Source of the DNA: Spinacia oleracea
Taxonomy: Eukaryota; Streptophyta; Magnoliopsida; Caryophyllales; Amaranthaceae
NCBI RefSeq assembly: GCF_020520425.1
Contig: NC_079491.1
Coordinates: forward strand, 45,064,027 to 45,128,026
Length of the DNA: 64,000 nt
Direction: 5' to 3'
The notes beneath the pieces are model-generated. The model was not told the origin of the DNA. It did no database searches and saw only the letters and a program-made list of their open reading frames with translations. Numbering within the stretch: the stretch's first letter is position 1; the number at the start of each line of letters is the position of its first letter. Below, in pieces: positions 13,034-23,979 of this stretch. The translations under genes were made by a program, and so were the position numbers.

Positions 13034-14040
13034 GGAGAAAATTCTTCTACAACAACTGAAAAAGTACCTGGAAAAAAAAGTCAAACCTAAGTCGAAAAAC
13101 CAAAATTTGCATCGAAAAATAGCAGCACCGGAGGAGGTGGTTTACCTAGGTGGTGGCGGCGGCGGCCGCGGAAGAAGAGAGAAAGAGAGGATGGGGAGAA
13201 TGCGAGAGGAAGTGAGATAAGGGCGGGTGAGCGAAGAAGATGCTGCGTTAAGAAAGTTGTAAGCGAAACCGGCAGCAGACATCAAAGGAATACTATGGTT
13301 GCTACTATTTGTAATTTAGCAATATTGTTATTTGGGTTACTAGCCCGCCACACTATTTCCCACACACTCACACTGTCACACACCCACTCTAAAACCCTAC
13401 AATCACTTCCAACTTCCGAGCTCCTAACTTCCTACAAAAAATAACTTGGATAAAATGATAATTTTTCTACCAAAATAAAAGTGATAATTAGGGGTGAGAA
13501 AAAAAACTGCCTACTCAGCATCAGTCGTAAAACTCCATAAAAACCGGCAGGTTCAGATTCGGAATTGGTCTCGATGGCCAATTTCGGATTCAAAATTTAG
13601 GAACCTGGTATCACCGGATATTATCTGGTGGAATCGGTTGTAAATCCAAACTAGTGTGTGGTCCGGGCGTTGCCCCAGGTTTTGACATTTAATTCGAGTT
13701 TTTTTTTGTAAATATGTGCCCATATGGATGGTGTCTTCATCGAATTGGCGATGATGACACAAGATTAGTGACCGACCAACAACTTTTCCAATCTGAAACC
13801 CCACATTAGAAAATCAAAACAAAGCTGAATCCTTTTATTCATCATTAGTTGATTAATTACTTAATTTCCGTCAATATTTTCCCTCTTACTCATTATTAAA
13901 TTCTATTACCCCGGACTTTTTGTAATTTGAGTCCCAAGCTAGGAAAGTAATAATTTTACATTTATAAATCATTTCCTTTTATTTTGCACTCACTTCTATT
14001 AAATTTATTATTTATTGTAAAAAGAATATATATATGTTTA
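13034..14040. other. upstream region of the prolyl-tRNA synthetase
   Basis: This holds the unannotated 5' UTR and probable promoter of the synthetase, read on the minus strand from about 13300 towards 13033. A purine-rich plus strand with a ggtggcggcggcgg tract near 13150 would give a pyrimidine-rich leader. No clear TATA box can be chosen. From 13340 to 14040 nothing recognisable was seen. Confidence 0.5.
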
Positions 14041-14061
14041 TATGGAAAGACACAACATAAG

Positions 14062-14250
14062 TTTGTAGTTGGTTAAGATGGTAGGAAGTGTAACTTTTAA
14101 CAAATGAGGTATGGTGTTCGATCCTTGCTACACGGTTTTTTTAGTTGTAAATGACATGTCAAAATGTTGATTATTGGTGACGTGGCGTAATAATGAGAGA
14201 TATACGTGACACGTATACGCTCTTAAGAAAGCCTTTTAATATATTAGTAT
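14062..14250 (+). repeat. possible tRNA-derived SINE-like sequence
   Basis: A box-A-like tagttggttaagatgg near 14066 is followed by a box-B-like tgttcgatcc near 14115, the spacing of a pol III promoter. The stretch ends in AT-rich sequence near 14250. No TSD was established. Confidence 0.3.
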
Positions 14251-14509
14251 AGATAAATGTTAACTATTAGTCATCTTTAAAACAAAGCCCAACCCACGAA
14301 TGTCCATCGTCCCCAAGTCCAATAACTCTTTTAGAAGGAAAATAATTCATTTACTTTCTGAATTCATCAAGCGACGCGCCCACCATTCAATCAGGTTACT
14401 CATAAACCATGGGTGGACCTACATGGCTTTAGAGGGGATTGTAGAAAAAGAAAAACTCATAAACTAAGATATATTTACAATTAATGTTCACTAGAAACAA
14501 CAAATATAA

Positions 14510-14680
14510 AAGTAGCTCAGTGGTATATACTATGTGTGAAACTCTACCTCTTGACCTCAAGGTCTTCAGTTTGAATCCGACCAAAGATACTCTTCGGTGT
14601 ATGTTTCATTCTTTAAATTTTTTTTGACTTGGCCGTGGTCTTTTTTTTCTCTCTCTTTTTTTTTTTTTTTAACTAGTACT
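14510..14680 (+). repeat. possible tRNA-derived SINE-like sequence
   Basis: gtagctcagtggtata near 14512 resembles a tRNA box A, and agtttgaatcc near 14568 resembles box B. A T-rich tail follows at 14640-14680. The tRNA-like part would not fold as a complete cloverleaf that I can see, so a SINE head or tRNA relic is more likely than a tRNA gene. Confidence 0.35.
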
Positions 14681-15054
14681 CCACACTCCACAATATAACG
14701 TACAATTATATAAACAATGGAAATTTATAGTTATATAACAATTATAACTAGTACTAGTATTGGTATTTTTATAATGATTTTGCAATTTTTTACTTGCAAA
14801 TATGCGTACAAAATAATAATTATTAGACAATGCTTAATTGAGTAGGCTTTTACACAAGTGATTGTTCCTTATTGCAATGAGATATTGGTACTGTGTTTTT
14901 ATTTAATAGTTTCTTTGAAAATCATCATGACCTAGTTACATAATTCTCCGTAGCACAATGCCTCATAATCGTTTAAAATAGTGTCGTTGTGTATTACTTT
15001 TTTGGACCCCCTTTTATAAATTCCTGGATCTGCCATTGTCATGGACCACTCATC

Positions 15055-16832
15055 TGTAATACCTCGTATTTTTTCGTATTTATAAATATACTTTATTATA
15101 TTTATAAAGCATTTTTATGATTTTTTTTAGAATTTAAATCGCATTTAAATATTGTTTAAATGTATTTTTATTAATTAAAATATTTATTATTATAATTAAT
15201 TACGAGACGAATTTATTATTCGAAATCGGGAAATTATTTAGGTTTTGATTTTAAAAAGGTTTGAATTAATTTAAAGTCCAACTCGTTTTCATGATTAAGC
15301 CCAATCAAGGAATCCAAATTAGAATCCTAATTCAAACCCAATCTTTAAGGCAATCTCAATACTCAATTTACTATTCCTAGCTCACTAGGATTATGGAAGC
15401 CTATAAATACCCCTTATATTTCAATTGGATCCCCACGTTATTAAACCCTCACATTATTTTCTCTCCCTCTCTCTTGCACCCCACGACACTCTCTCTTTCT
15501 CTTGCTCCCTTCCTCTCGTCACACAGCCTAGCCAAGCACCCCTTCCCTCGTACCCCTTGCTCCGCTGCCCAACCGAGCACACCCTTGCTCGCTGCTTCCC
15601 TTCGCCCCCTCATTCGACGCCAGCCACGAACACGCGTGCCCTCGCCTCTCGTGCGTGGCGTTCCTCGCACACCCGCACAGTCTCGCGCCCACTGCCGAGT
15701 GTTGTTGCTTCTCTGCTCACGCTCCTGCTGCCTTCGTCGCACACCCGCATACACACAACAACACTCGTGTGTGCCGCGCACCATTACTCCATACAATTGT
15801 TCCCTTTTTTGCCCGGTCACATTTAATTCGTGATGGTACCGTGCTACAGGCCGCTTTGGTATAATTCTCTTCTTCATAATCTATTCTATTTCAAATTATG
15901 TTTTTAAATTATGAATTTTTATTGTCAATATTGAATTATGATTGACTATATTGCTGGAATTGGTTATGAACACCAAAATTTTGAGGATTTATGTGTTTAG
16001 ATTATTGAAGAATATTTTGATCTGGAGTATTATAATTTCAGATTTGAAATATTAAATAAAGTGTTGATTTTTGAAGGTTTAAATTAATTTTAATGGTGAT
16101 TTAGGGTTAGGGTTTTAACATTAACCTAATGACTAATTAATTAACATAATTAGATGATGATTTTGATTATGATAATCAATTATATTTTTCAGATTATTAT
16201 AAAGACCTAAAGTGTCAACTTTTGATGGTTTTTAGCATGAAAATAAATTAATTTCATGCTAGGGTTTTAATCGTTCAATTGAGACTATTATTTTATTAAT
16301 AAACGATTGATTTCTAATTAATTCTAGTGTTTTAAAAGTTAATAAAGTTGCCGGAAATTTAATGAACATGAATTATAATTGAATTTCATTATTTTAATGA
16401 TAAGAGGAGATTTCTAATATAGAGACTTGAATCACAAAGTGGCCCATTTAATAGGTATTCAAGGTACGTACATGTCTAGGGTGACAACCGTTTCATGAGG
16501 ATTCATGTGATATGTTATTATTGTGATTCATGTGATATGTGCATTTTATAAAGAGTTTTTACCTCCGTCCCTTAGTACTTTTCTATGTTAAAGGAGCTAT
16601 TAGGAGTCATTTTTAGTACTAATATGTGTTATTGAGTGTGCCTTGAGTTTCAGGATTGTTTACTGGAAAATTGGCATTTTTAGGCTCGTTTCGTGATGAT
16701 ATGGGTCACTGCATGATCCCGAGTGGGATCGAGACGATTATTGTCGATTCTTGGGAGCCTAGGATGCTTACATTTGAGCCCCAAGAGTTAGACTCGATGG
16801 TCAAGTTGAAGATGGATGCGTGAAACCAGTCG
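15055..16832 (+). mobile_element. LTR-retrotransposon LTR and adjacent sequence, right end not fixed
   Basis: Begins TGTAATACCTCG, as does the LTR at 63031, and aligns to it over at least 950 bp with roughly a quarter of positions differing (by eye). A TATA box ctataaata lies at 15401-15409, followed by a strongly C/T-rich leader to about 15800. The end of this LTR and its junction with the Athila-like DNA that resumes at 50063 could not be placed. The ORFs in the C-rich leader are not conserved in frame and are not called as genes. Confidence 0.6.
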
Positions 16833-17561
16833 CCCTATGTAATACCCCAAATTTTAGAGTATTTTCTAATAAATAATTTTAGTAATTTAAAATTATTTAA
16901 TGGTTTAAAACAAAGATTTTATTAATTTTTTTTAAAAAATGAAGGAATAATGATATTCAAATTTTATTGTTTTTCTGGAATTAAAGTCTGAATTATTAGA
17001 ATAAATAGTACCCTAATTAGCCCAAGTATCCCCCACCTATAAATATTCCAGAAACTCAAAAATGCCTTGAAAAACACTGATTTCAAAGAAGCCCTCATTG
17101 TCTTTTAGCCGTCACCACCATCTCCATCAACCAACAATAGCATTGGGTAAGTTCCTATCACAAACTCTTTATCCATAGATTACTGTATCATAAATTCTTC
17201 AAATAATAACTATGACAATATCATTCCTTACTTTGCTACATGTATGTTGAGTAAATTAAAAAGGAAAATTAATTAGTATTAATATAACTTTGCTTGCTTA
17301 TTGCTTGACCATCATTGAAGCGCCTTATCTCACGATAGCGTCGCCCTATTAGTGCTCCATTTCAATAGTTCTGACGATACTTCACTTTGGACTATTTTCT
17401 TCCTCCTCTTCATTCTTCTCGCACGAGATTCATATGGGTGACACAAGTTTTACATAAATTACTCAAATATGTATATTATATATTTTTATTTTTATTTTTT
17501 TTAAATAAAACATAGTCTTACCTTGGACTTGTTTCTTGTTTTACATCACAATTTTTGGAAC

Positions 17562-17563
<2 letters not shown>

Positions 17564-17647
<84 letters not shown>
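17564..17647. repeat. (AT)n microsatellite, about 42 repeats
   Basis: Uninterrupted AT dinucleotides. The same site in the sister LTR (48711-48727) has only about 8. The lengths of the two LTRs (about 2,135 and 2,070 bp) differ mainly because of this tract. It also creates a spurious Tyr-Ile repeat ORF. Confidence 0.97.
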
Positions 17648-17648
<1 letters not shown>

Positions 17649-18208
17649 GAAGTAAAGTATTAAAAGAAAAACTAGTAGTTTGGTGTATATTTTTAATGTT
17701 TCGTTGTTTCCACGTACGTTCTCGTTTTCGCATATTGGTATTTGTGAGTAACGCGTCTTAATTTCTTGTGTTTTTCGAATAAATATGTACTCCTATACTG
17801 TATGGTTACTAAGGCTATCATAGAGAGTAGAACTATTCTAACAGAGTATCAATCCTATATGTTAGTAAGTACTAGCTACTTCTCCTATTTAGTATACTAA
17901 CTTAGGGTTATGTTATCTGTTTTAGTGGACAAAGGATATCTAGGTCTTACGCAAGGAGGCTATTAATTTGAATTAGTGCACACAAGGTAAATTTCAATGT
18001 CCATCAATCTAGCTTCCCTTAAGAAAATGATTTTGGACTTGTTTATGTGCTCACTATGTGATAGTTATGTGATAATGTGTAATTATGAAAGCTATTACTA
18101 TTGTTATTTTATGGAAATAATTGTTTGATTGATTGAGATAGTGATGGTCGTGTGAGAATCGTACACTGTTGACCATAGAGTAGGTGATGTTAGGGAACCG
18201 TTGTTGCA

Positions 18209-18380
18209 GTGGGTGGTTATAGGGGCAAGCCCCAACCTACAAACATTCTGGGTATCGTAGGTGGTTATAGGGGCAAGCCCCGACCTACATAAGCTGTTTA
18301 ATATCGTAGGTGGTTCCAGGGGCCAGCCCCGGCCTACATGTGAGTGAAGTGGGTGGTTACAGGGACTAGTCCCAGCCTAC
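18209..18380. repeat. four tandem hairpin units in the LTR
   Basis: Four units of about 32 bp at 48-50 bp spacing (18209, 18257, 18306, 18349). Each reads GTRGGTGGTT, then GGGGC-NN-GCCCC or GGGACTAGTCCC, then RCCTAC, so each can fold back on itself. The same array is in the 3' LTR at about 49293-49465. Confidence 0.85.
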
Positions 18381-18788
18381 TAGAGTTCGTTATCCATGCC
18401 TTAGTTAATAGATGGATCGGACTTGTGTGGTACTTTAATAAGTGACCGTTTGTCTATTTGTTTTACTATCTTGTATATGTGATAATTTAAATAATTTAAA
18501 TTATTAAATTATTCTCGTTCGTGTATATTTATTTTACTTGCTAAAATATTGTTTAAAATAATTTTTTATTATTTTACGGGATGGAGTTGGAATTACTCAG
18601 TTTTTTCTGATTTTTGGGAGTCGTCTCTCTTGTCTCTTTTCTATCTATTTTTGCAGGTTGGTAAAGGTATTTGGCTATGAGTGAGGAGACGCTTAGAATA
18701 ACCACCTAGTCAAGAGACAATTTCTATTTTAGTTTAAGTTGGATTTTGTTATTTATTTTATGGGAATTGGTTGTAATATTTTATGGGC

Positions 18789-18942
18789 TGTTATAAATAT
18801 ATTGTATTGTGGATGCCCATTATACCCCTGACATCCTTATCCTATATAATGTGTGTATGTACATATTATATTGATTGGAATAAGATGATAACCGTCTGTT
18901 TCTTTCTTCCTCTCTCCCCCCTTTCTCCCTAATTTCATAACA
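18789..18942 (+). repeat. 5' LTR of the Copia-like element (154 bp)
   Basis: TGTTATAAATAT to TTTCATAACA. It is followed directly by cgttatcagcacc, the likely primer-binding region. The 3' LTR, rejoined across the Tat insertion, has the same length and differs at only a few positions. Confidence 0.9.
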
Positions 18943-21900
18943 CGTTATCAGCACCATTGCTAATCGACGGGAGATAGATAACAATGTGAGCGACAAGCAA
19001 GGGAATTATCACTAGTATTATTCATAACATGTATTGTTCTACGCGGTAATTAGAATTAGATCTCAACACCAATCAAAAGGTACGCAAATTCCAAATTATG
19101 GTTAGTAAATAAATTCATACAATGTACATGAATTAATATATTGTGACTAGTGTGTTAAAATTAGTCAGTTTGTGATATTTGCGTAGTATTATGTCAGTAT
19201 GATGCGTAGTATTTATCACCATGAATTTGTGTCAGTACTATATACGAGTATCATGTTTCAATATTACACTTTGTTTGAATTATAATTTTGTACTCTACCA
19301 TAACTTTTAGATTGGTTTCAGTTACTTTTGAATTTTTGGAATTAGAAATTACAAATAATATCTATGTGTTTACAAAGTTTCGCTAATATGTAAGAAGCGG
19401 TTATGCATAATTGCATATGCATGTAGTCTATCTTGTATGATTTGCAATTTTTTTTTTTGATCATTTAATGCGTATGGTAATGTAGCAATATTAATTGATG
19501 CACTGCGGTCCATATCAGTTATTTTAGTAACCGTTCTTTTTCATGCGGTTACTATACTGTGGCATTCATTTTTTTTCATGCGGTTATTATATTGTGACAT
19601 TAAAGTTAAGTATTGATTGCTCTTCAAAAGCAATATCATGCGTCATTCACATTTTTGTTTCATGCGGCAATATAAAGTTTTTATTGTAATTTCTATTTTT
19701 TAGGATTGTAATAATATTGATTGCTTTGATGATTGTAACTGATAAGTTGATGTGATTTTGATTCTGTTGATAATACTCACTTAACGTTGCTTTCTATATA
19801 TTATGATAATGTTGTTTATGAATTTGCTGAAATTGGTTTTGAACAATCATTTGAACATGGTTGATTGTTTGATCACCTCTCATGGAGGAAATAACTAGTC
19901 ATTATGTTATAAAAGTCTAACAAATTTCTCTCATATATATGACAATAGATTATGAAGAGATATGTTTAGTGGGTAGGTAAAATAGTTCCCACAATAGTTA
20001 AGAACAGAATATATGCAAAAATCAGGGGGAGATAGCTTTTAACTTTACAAAATAGTGATATATGGATTAAAATGGTACATGGATGATAAATGTGGTACAG
20101 GTTTTTGTTCATAAATTATGAACACGAGTATGAGTTTATGATATTGATATCATCCTGAAGATGAATAAAGATGAATATGTTTATTGAAATTGATATGTAC
20201 CACAATTGAAACGAATACTCCAGAAGAGTATAAGCTATCTTTCCATAAGTTTTGTTAGATTGTCTTGCTATTACAAATGAGACACCAGTTTGTGTCGTTA
20301 TATCACATCACAATATGTTCAAATTATAGTATTTCATAATTACAGTGATCACTTTGGGAAGATAACCAGTAATTATCTAGTGAAATATTTTATATGATAT
20401 TATATACGTATGATGTGATAATTCAGGCCATCCGGGTTTAAGAACGCCCGTCATGAGAATTTGAAAATTCTTGTTAAATAAAAATTTATGTGCTGACATT
20501 CCCTCATATGTTGTATATATATTCAAAGGCAAGACATATTGATGAGGTTGAGTTGTATTTCAATCAAATGTCGATTGAGAAAATAAATACAAGAGATATT
20601 AATGACTTTGAAAACTTGTATAGTTATATGATAGGTGACTTGAAATTCACCATGATAGTAAGTGACCTGAAGTTCACCAAAAATGATAGTAAGTGACTTG
20701 AAGATCACCAAGAAGTTTACAAGTGTTTTGTGATTGATTTAAATATCATAAATCTCTTGATTGGGGCAATCATACGTCAGCACGAAATGAGAAAATATGA
20801 AGGAAAAAAAAAAACTGCACAGTGCATCTACTCCCCGTGATTAATGTTGATCTCCAGAAGAGAATGAAAATATGAAACATTTATTAAAATACACGTTGAA
20901 AAGTGTAATATTAGTTGGTGAAAGATTTTATGCCCCATAAATATATTGAAAATATTTTTCCAACTTAGGGGGAGACGAGCTAGAATAAGTTGGCAAAATT
21001 GAAAGATAATATATTGATCCCCATATGAGTAAGTGTAAATGCCAATTGTATGTCCTGAAAGTATGTTTGGACATAAATATCTATGACTTAATTATGTTAA
21101 GTTTTACATGTCTAGAGACATAAAGGTATATGTTAGTCATAGTGCTCGATGTTACACATAGTAAGTGTTGAGAAATATATCTTGCCAATATTTATTTAAA
21201 TCTCTACACCTGAAGTGTAGATTATATATACGGTTCCAACATACTGATGAGTTACAAAATTATTTATATGAAAAGGCAAGATAATGCAGTTGATAATATT
21301 TTTGAAAAGAAAGAAAATACTATTATATAGTGTATGAAATACCCTTGAAGTGGTATAGATATCTGAACTATAATAGATGGCCCATGAGAAGAGATGAATG
21401 GCACCTATTGAATAAGTATTCAGATATCATTGATGAGTAGCATGCAAAATATATGTTGAAGAATATTGATGATACCGGTAGAGGATGGAACCGAAATATA
21501 ATGCATATGCGATAAATAATGGATTTTGAATAAGGGATCGTAAATCTATGTCTATTTCGATGTAGACATCATTATAATGATCAAATGAGCTCATGGACCT
21601 GAAGTCTAACAAGTTATGAATTTGAAATATCTACATTGTATAATGTTTTGCATTTGAGTCTTACACTCATACACATGTGTAGTTAATATGTAAATGCATC
21701 ATTCATCATACATTTATTTTGTTTTATGTTTTATCATGGTATGATATTGATTTACCTAGCTATAATTTCATATTACATGTTTCAAAACTATTATGATGTT
21801 GTATATGAATATGCATCCAAAGAATGGTAAGATGGATTTGCAACTTTATGGAAATTTATAAGAGGGGATTCTTACTCCATTGGGCTAATAATTGCGAAAG

Positions 21901-22853
21901 AAATATGTATCATTGATTTAATAGCATGTTATGAATCATGCAAATAAGAAGAGTTCCTGAAAAACTTATACATGATGTTCTTAAACATCTAGCCCTTTAA
22001 GTTTTGCATATGAATGTCACAACATTGATGAGATATAATCAAAACTCTTGAAGAGTGTTTTGAAATGTCATCTCAAGTTCTCAACCAGTAGTTTGAGTAC
22101 TTTAAAATTACGAAATATACATATTAATTTATTCACGGAAAAATTCTTGTACGAATATGAGTTGATTCAAAATTTTAAGATAAAAGTATGTAATGTCCTT
22201 ACATTGAGTTTTATTTTATGGTCCAGAAGAACCATAAATTACATTATACCCTAAGTTGGACAATGATATTATTATTTATCATGTATTGTCATGAAAGTAT
22301 GACTAGAGAAATTTTGATCAACATTGATGATTACTACTATTTCTAACCTTTGGAAGAAGGTTATATATATGTCCAATGTGAAAGGATAAATTTTGTAATA
22401 TTATGTAGAAGAAAGTATATTATTATTTCAGGTATTATTTTCAAAAGTTTGGTGATATAAATACTCACATAGTGCATACAAGTGAAGATTTGAAAATTCA
22501 AGTCAAATGGTGGAGAATCAAATTTCAAGGAGCTACATGTTGATACATTTGAAAAGTTATCAACAATATTAGATTCATTGAATTGGAAGATCTCAAGTGA
22601 TGTATTCATCAGGGGGAGAAAATACGCGTTGCACTCTTTTTCCCTTAACCATGGTTTTGTCCCATTAGGTTTTCCTGGTAAGGTTTTTAACGAGGCAACA
22701 TCCCAAGCGTATTATGATGAGTGTTGTACTCTTTTCCTTCACTAGATTTTTTATCCCACAGGGTTTTCCTAGAATAGGTTTTTAATGAGGCATCATCTCA
22801 TGTACATTACAGAGTCATTGTATTATTTTAGATAATGGACATCCAAGGGGGAG
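18943..22853 (+). other. internal region of the Copia-like element, no intact coding sequence
   Basis: 3.9 kb of AT-rich sequence. The longest reading frames are under 85 codons and show no RT, integrase or protease motif that I recognise. Purine runs (cagggggagat near 20024, aggggga near 20970, cagggggaga near 22609) recur. It probably moves with enzymes supplied in trans, or is a heavily eroded autonomous element. Confidence 0.6.
22845..22853 (+). promoter_or_regulatory. polypurine tract of the Copia-like element
   Basis: aagggggag immediately before the 3' LTR; the usual primer site for plus-strand DNA synthesis. Confidence 0.85.
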
Positions 22854-22905
22854 TGTTATAAATATATTGTATTGTGGATGCCCATTATACCCCTGACATC
22901 CTTAT
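22854..22905 (+). repeat. 3' LTR of the Copia-like element, first part
   Basis: The first 52 bp of the LTR, ending in CTTAT, the TSD of the inserted Tat array. The remaining 102 bp are at 45815-45916 after the second CTTAT copy (45810-45814). Confidence 0.95.
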
Positions 22906-23427
22906 TGTTGTGGGGTTTTTCCGGTGAGATACCTGGGAGGTTTCTTGGTAACTTTTACAGATTAAACAAGATTGTATTTTTATAGAGAGAGAAAGTAGAG
23001 AGAAGGCAGAGCAGCAATTGCTCTAGAATGTATTGATTGTGACCCCTTTTTCTAGGGAAGTGGGAATATTTATAGTACTAGGTTTTTGGGGGAATGACCT
23101 AATATTCCCCTTACATGATTGGCTGGGGAATGGGAGGAGGACACGTGTCCTTTCTCCTTACAATTCTCTGGTCTCTTTTGGCAATAGTGGGCTGTTTGGG
23201 CCTATTGTGCTTAGTCATTCACTTGGGATACATACTAATTAAGCCCCTTTCCAGGTATAGGTGTTATACATACATTTATACACACTTAAATACATACATT
23301 GTAGATACCTAGATTAATACTCATGCCTCGGAGTAGACTTCGTATGATTTCTGCTTAGGGGGCGCAATACGTGCCATGTGTCACGTCCTCATTGGTACAC
23401 GAAGGCACGGTAATTTTGCCCACAACA
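22906..23427 (-). repeat. Tat LTR 1 (522 bp, outer 3' LTR)
   Basis: Plus-strand ends TGTTGTGGGG and GCCCACAACA. I could see no difference from LTRs 2 and 3. It lies just upstream, in plus direction, of the aORF promoter region. It contains a 14-bp palindrome aggacacgtgtcct (G-box core) at 23138-23151. Confidence 0.95.
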
Positions 23428-23440
23428 TTTGCCCCTCAAG
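23428..23440 (-). promoter_or_regulatory. polypurine tract of Tat copy 1
   Basis: On the minus strand it reads cttgaggggcaaa directly before the LTR, the place and composition expected for plus-strand priming. Copy 2 has the same tract at 33696-33708. Confidence 0.75.
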
Positions 23441-23522
23441 AAGGGCATTTCTGGAAACACATTCCGGGTATCGCTTCTTGACTCTTGTTTTGCATCTTCA
23501 TCTTTGGGTCAGGTGTTGAGAT

Positions 23523-23568
23523 GGTGACACGTGTCACCTTTCTCCATTTTGCCCCTCCCTATATATAG
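23523..23568 (+). promoter_or_regulatory. probable promoter of the aORF, copy 1: palindromic G-box and TATA box
   Basis: A perfect 16-bp palindrome ggtgacacgtgtcacc at 23523-23538, centred on the bZIP/bHLH core CACGTG, lies about 20 bp upstream of ctatatatag (23559-23568). The sense is opposite to gag-pol. A leader of about 400 nt follows. The layout is that of a plant pol II core promoter; activity is inferred. Confidence 0.6.
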
Positions 23569-23979
23569 AGGTGAGGGGGGTAAATTTCATTTTTTACATT
23601 TCATTTTCACAGAGCTTTCATAGGCGATTTCCGGCGTGTTCCTACCACCATCAGGCGATTTCCGGCCACCACGAGACTCATCCTTTTCCTCGTCACACTC
23701 ATCCTGTTCTTCGTGAAGTTCATCCCGTTCTTCGCGATACTCATCCTGTTCTTCACCAAGTACTTCGCAGATCTTTCAAGGTTAGTTTTCGCCATTTTTG
23801 TTATCCTCTTGACATTTTTCTCTTTGTTAGCGGCCGACCTCTTAGTACTAGGTAAGGGTTTAAAGGTTTTATTTAAGATTTTTCCGCCGTTCATCTTTTG
23901 TCGGGGCGGACGTCCAATCGCGTCTTTTTCTTCATTGTTGGTCACCCCTAAGCCGTGCTTCGTTCACTATGCAGAAGGC

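Larger units (their letters stand above)
16838..18788 (+). repeat. 5' LTR of the gag-only element, first part
   Basis: A TATA box ctataaata at 17037-17045 marks the promoter. The LTR holds a long (AT)n tract at 17564-17647 and a four-unit hairpin array at 18209-18380. It stops at the TSD TGGGC, where the Copia-like element entered, and resumes at 45922. Confidence 0.9.

Noticed and set aside
15393-15877. Overlapping ORFs on both strands rich in Ser/Pro/His/Arg (similar ones at 63397-63840)
   Set aside because: They fall in the C/T-rich leader of LTRs; the frames are not conserved between the two related LTRs, and no domain is present.
17555-17761. ORF with (Tyr-Ile)n
   Set aside because: Translation of the (AT)n microsatellite.
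23033-23312. Small ORFs repeated three times in the Tat LTRs (69 and 65 codons)
   Set aside because: They recur only because the LTR recurs. One opens with a non-ATG codon, and both lie antisense to the LTR's promoter direction with no known domain.
23713-23979. N-terminal extension of the aORF with hydrophobic, membrane-like stretches
   Set aside because: It lacks an ATG (it opens at GTG), looks like leader plus intron, and is removed if the tatgcag acceptor is used; the real start is 23980.
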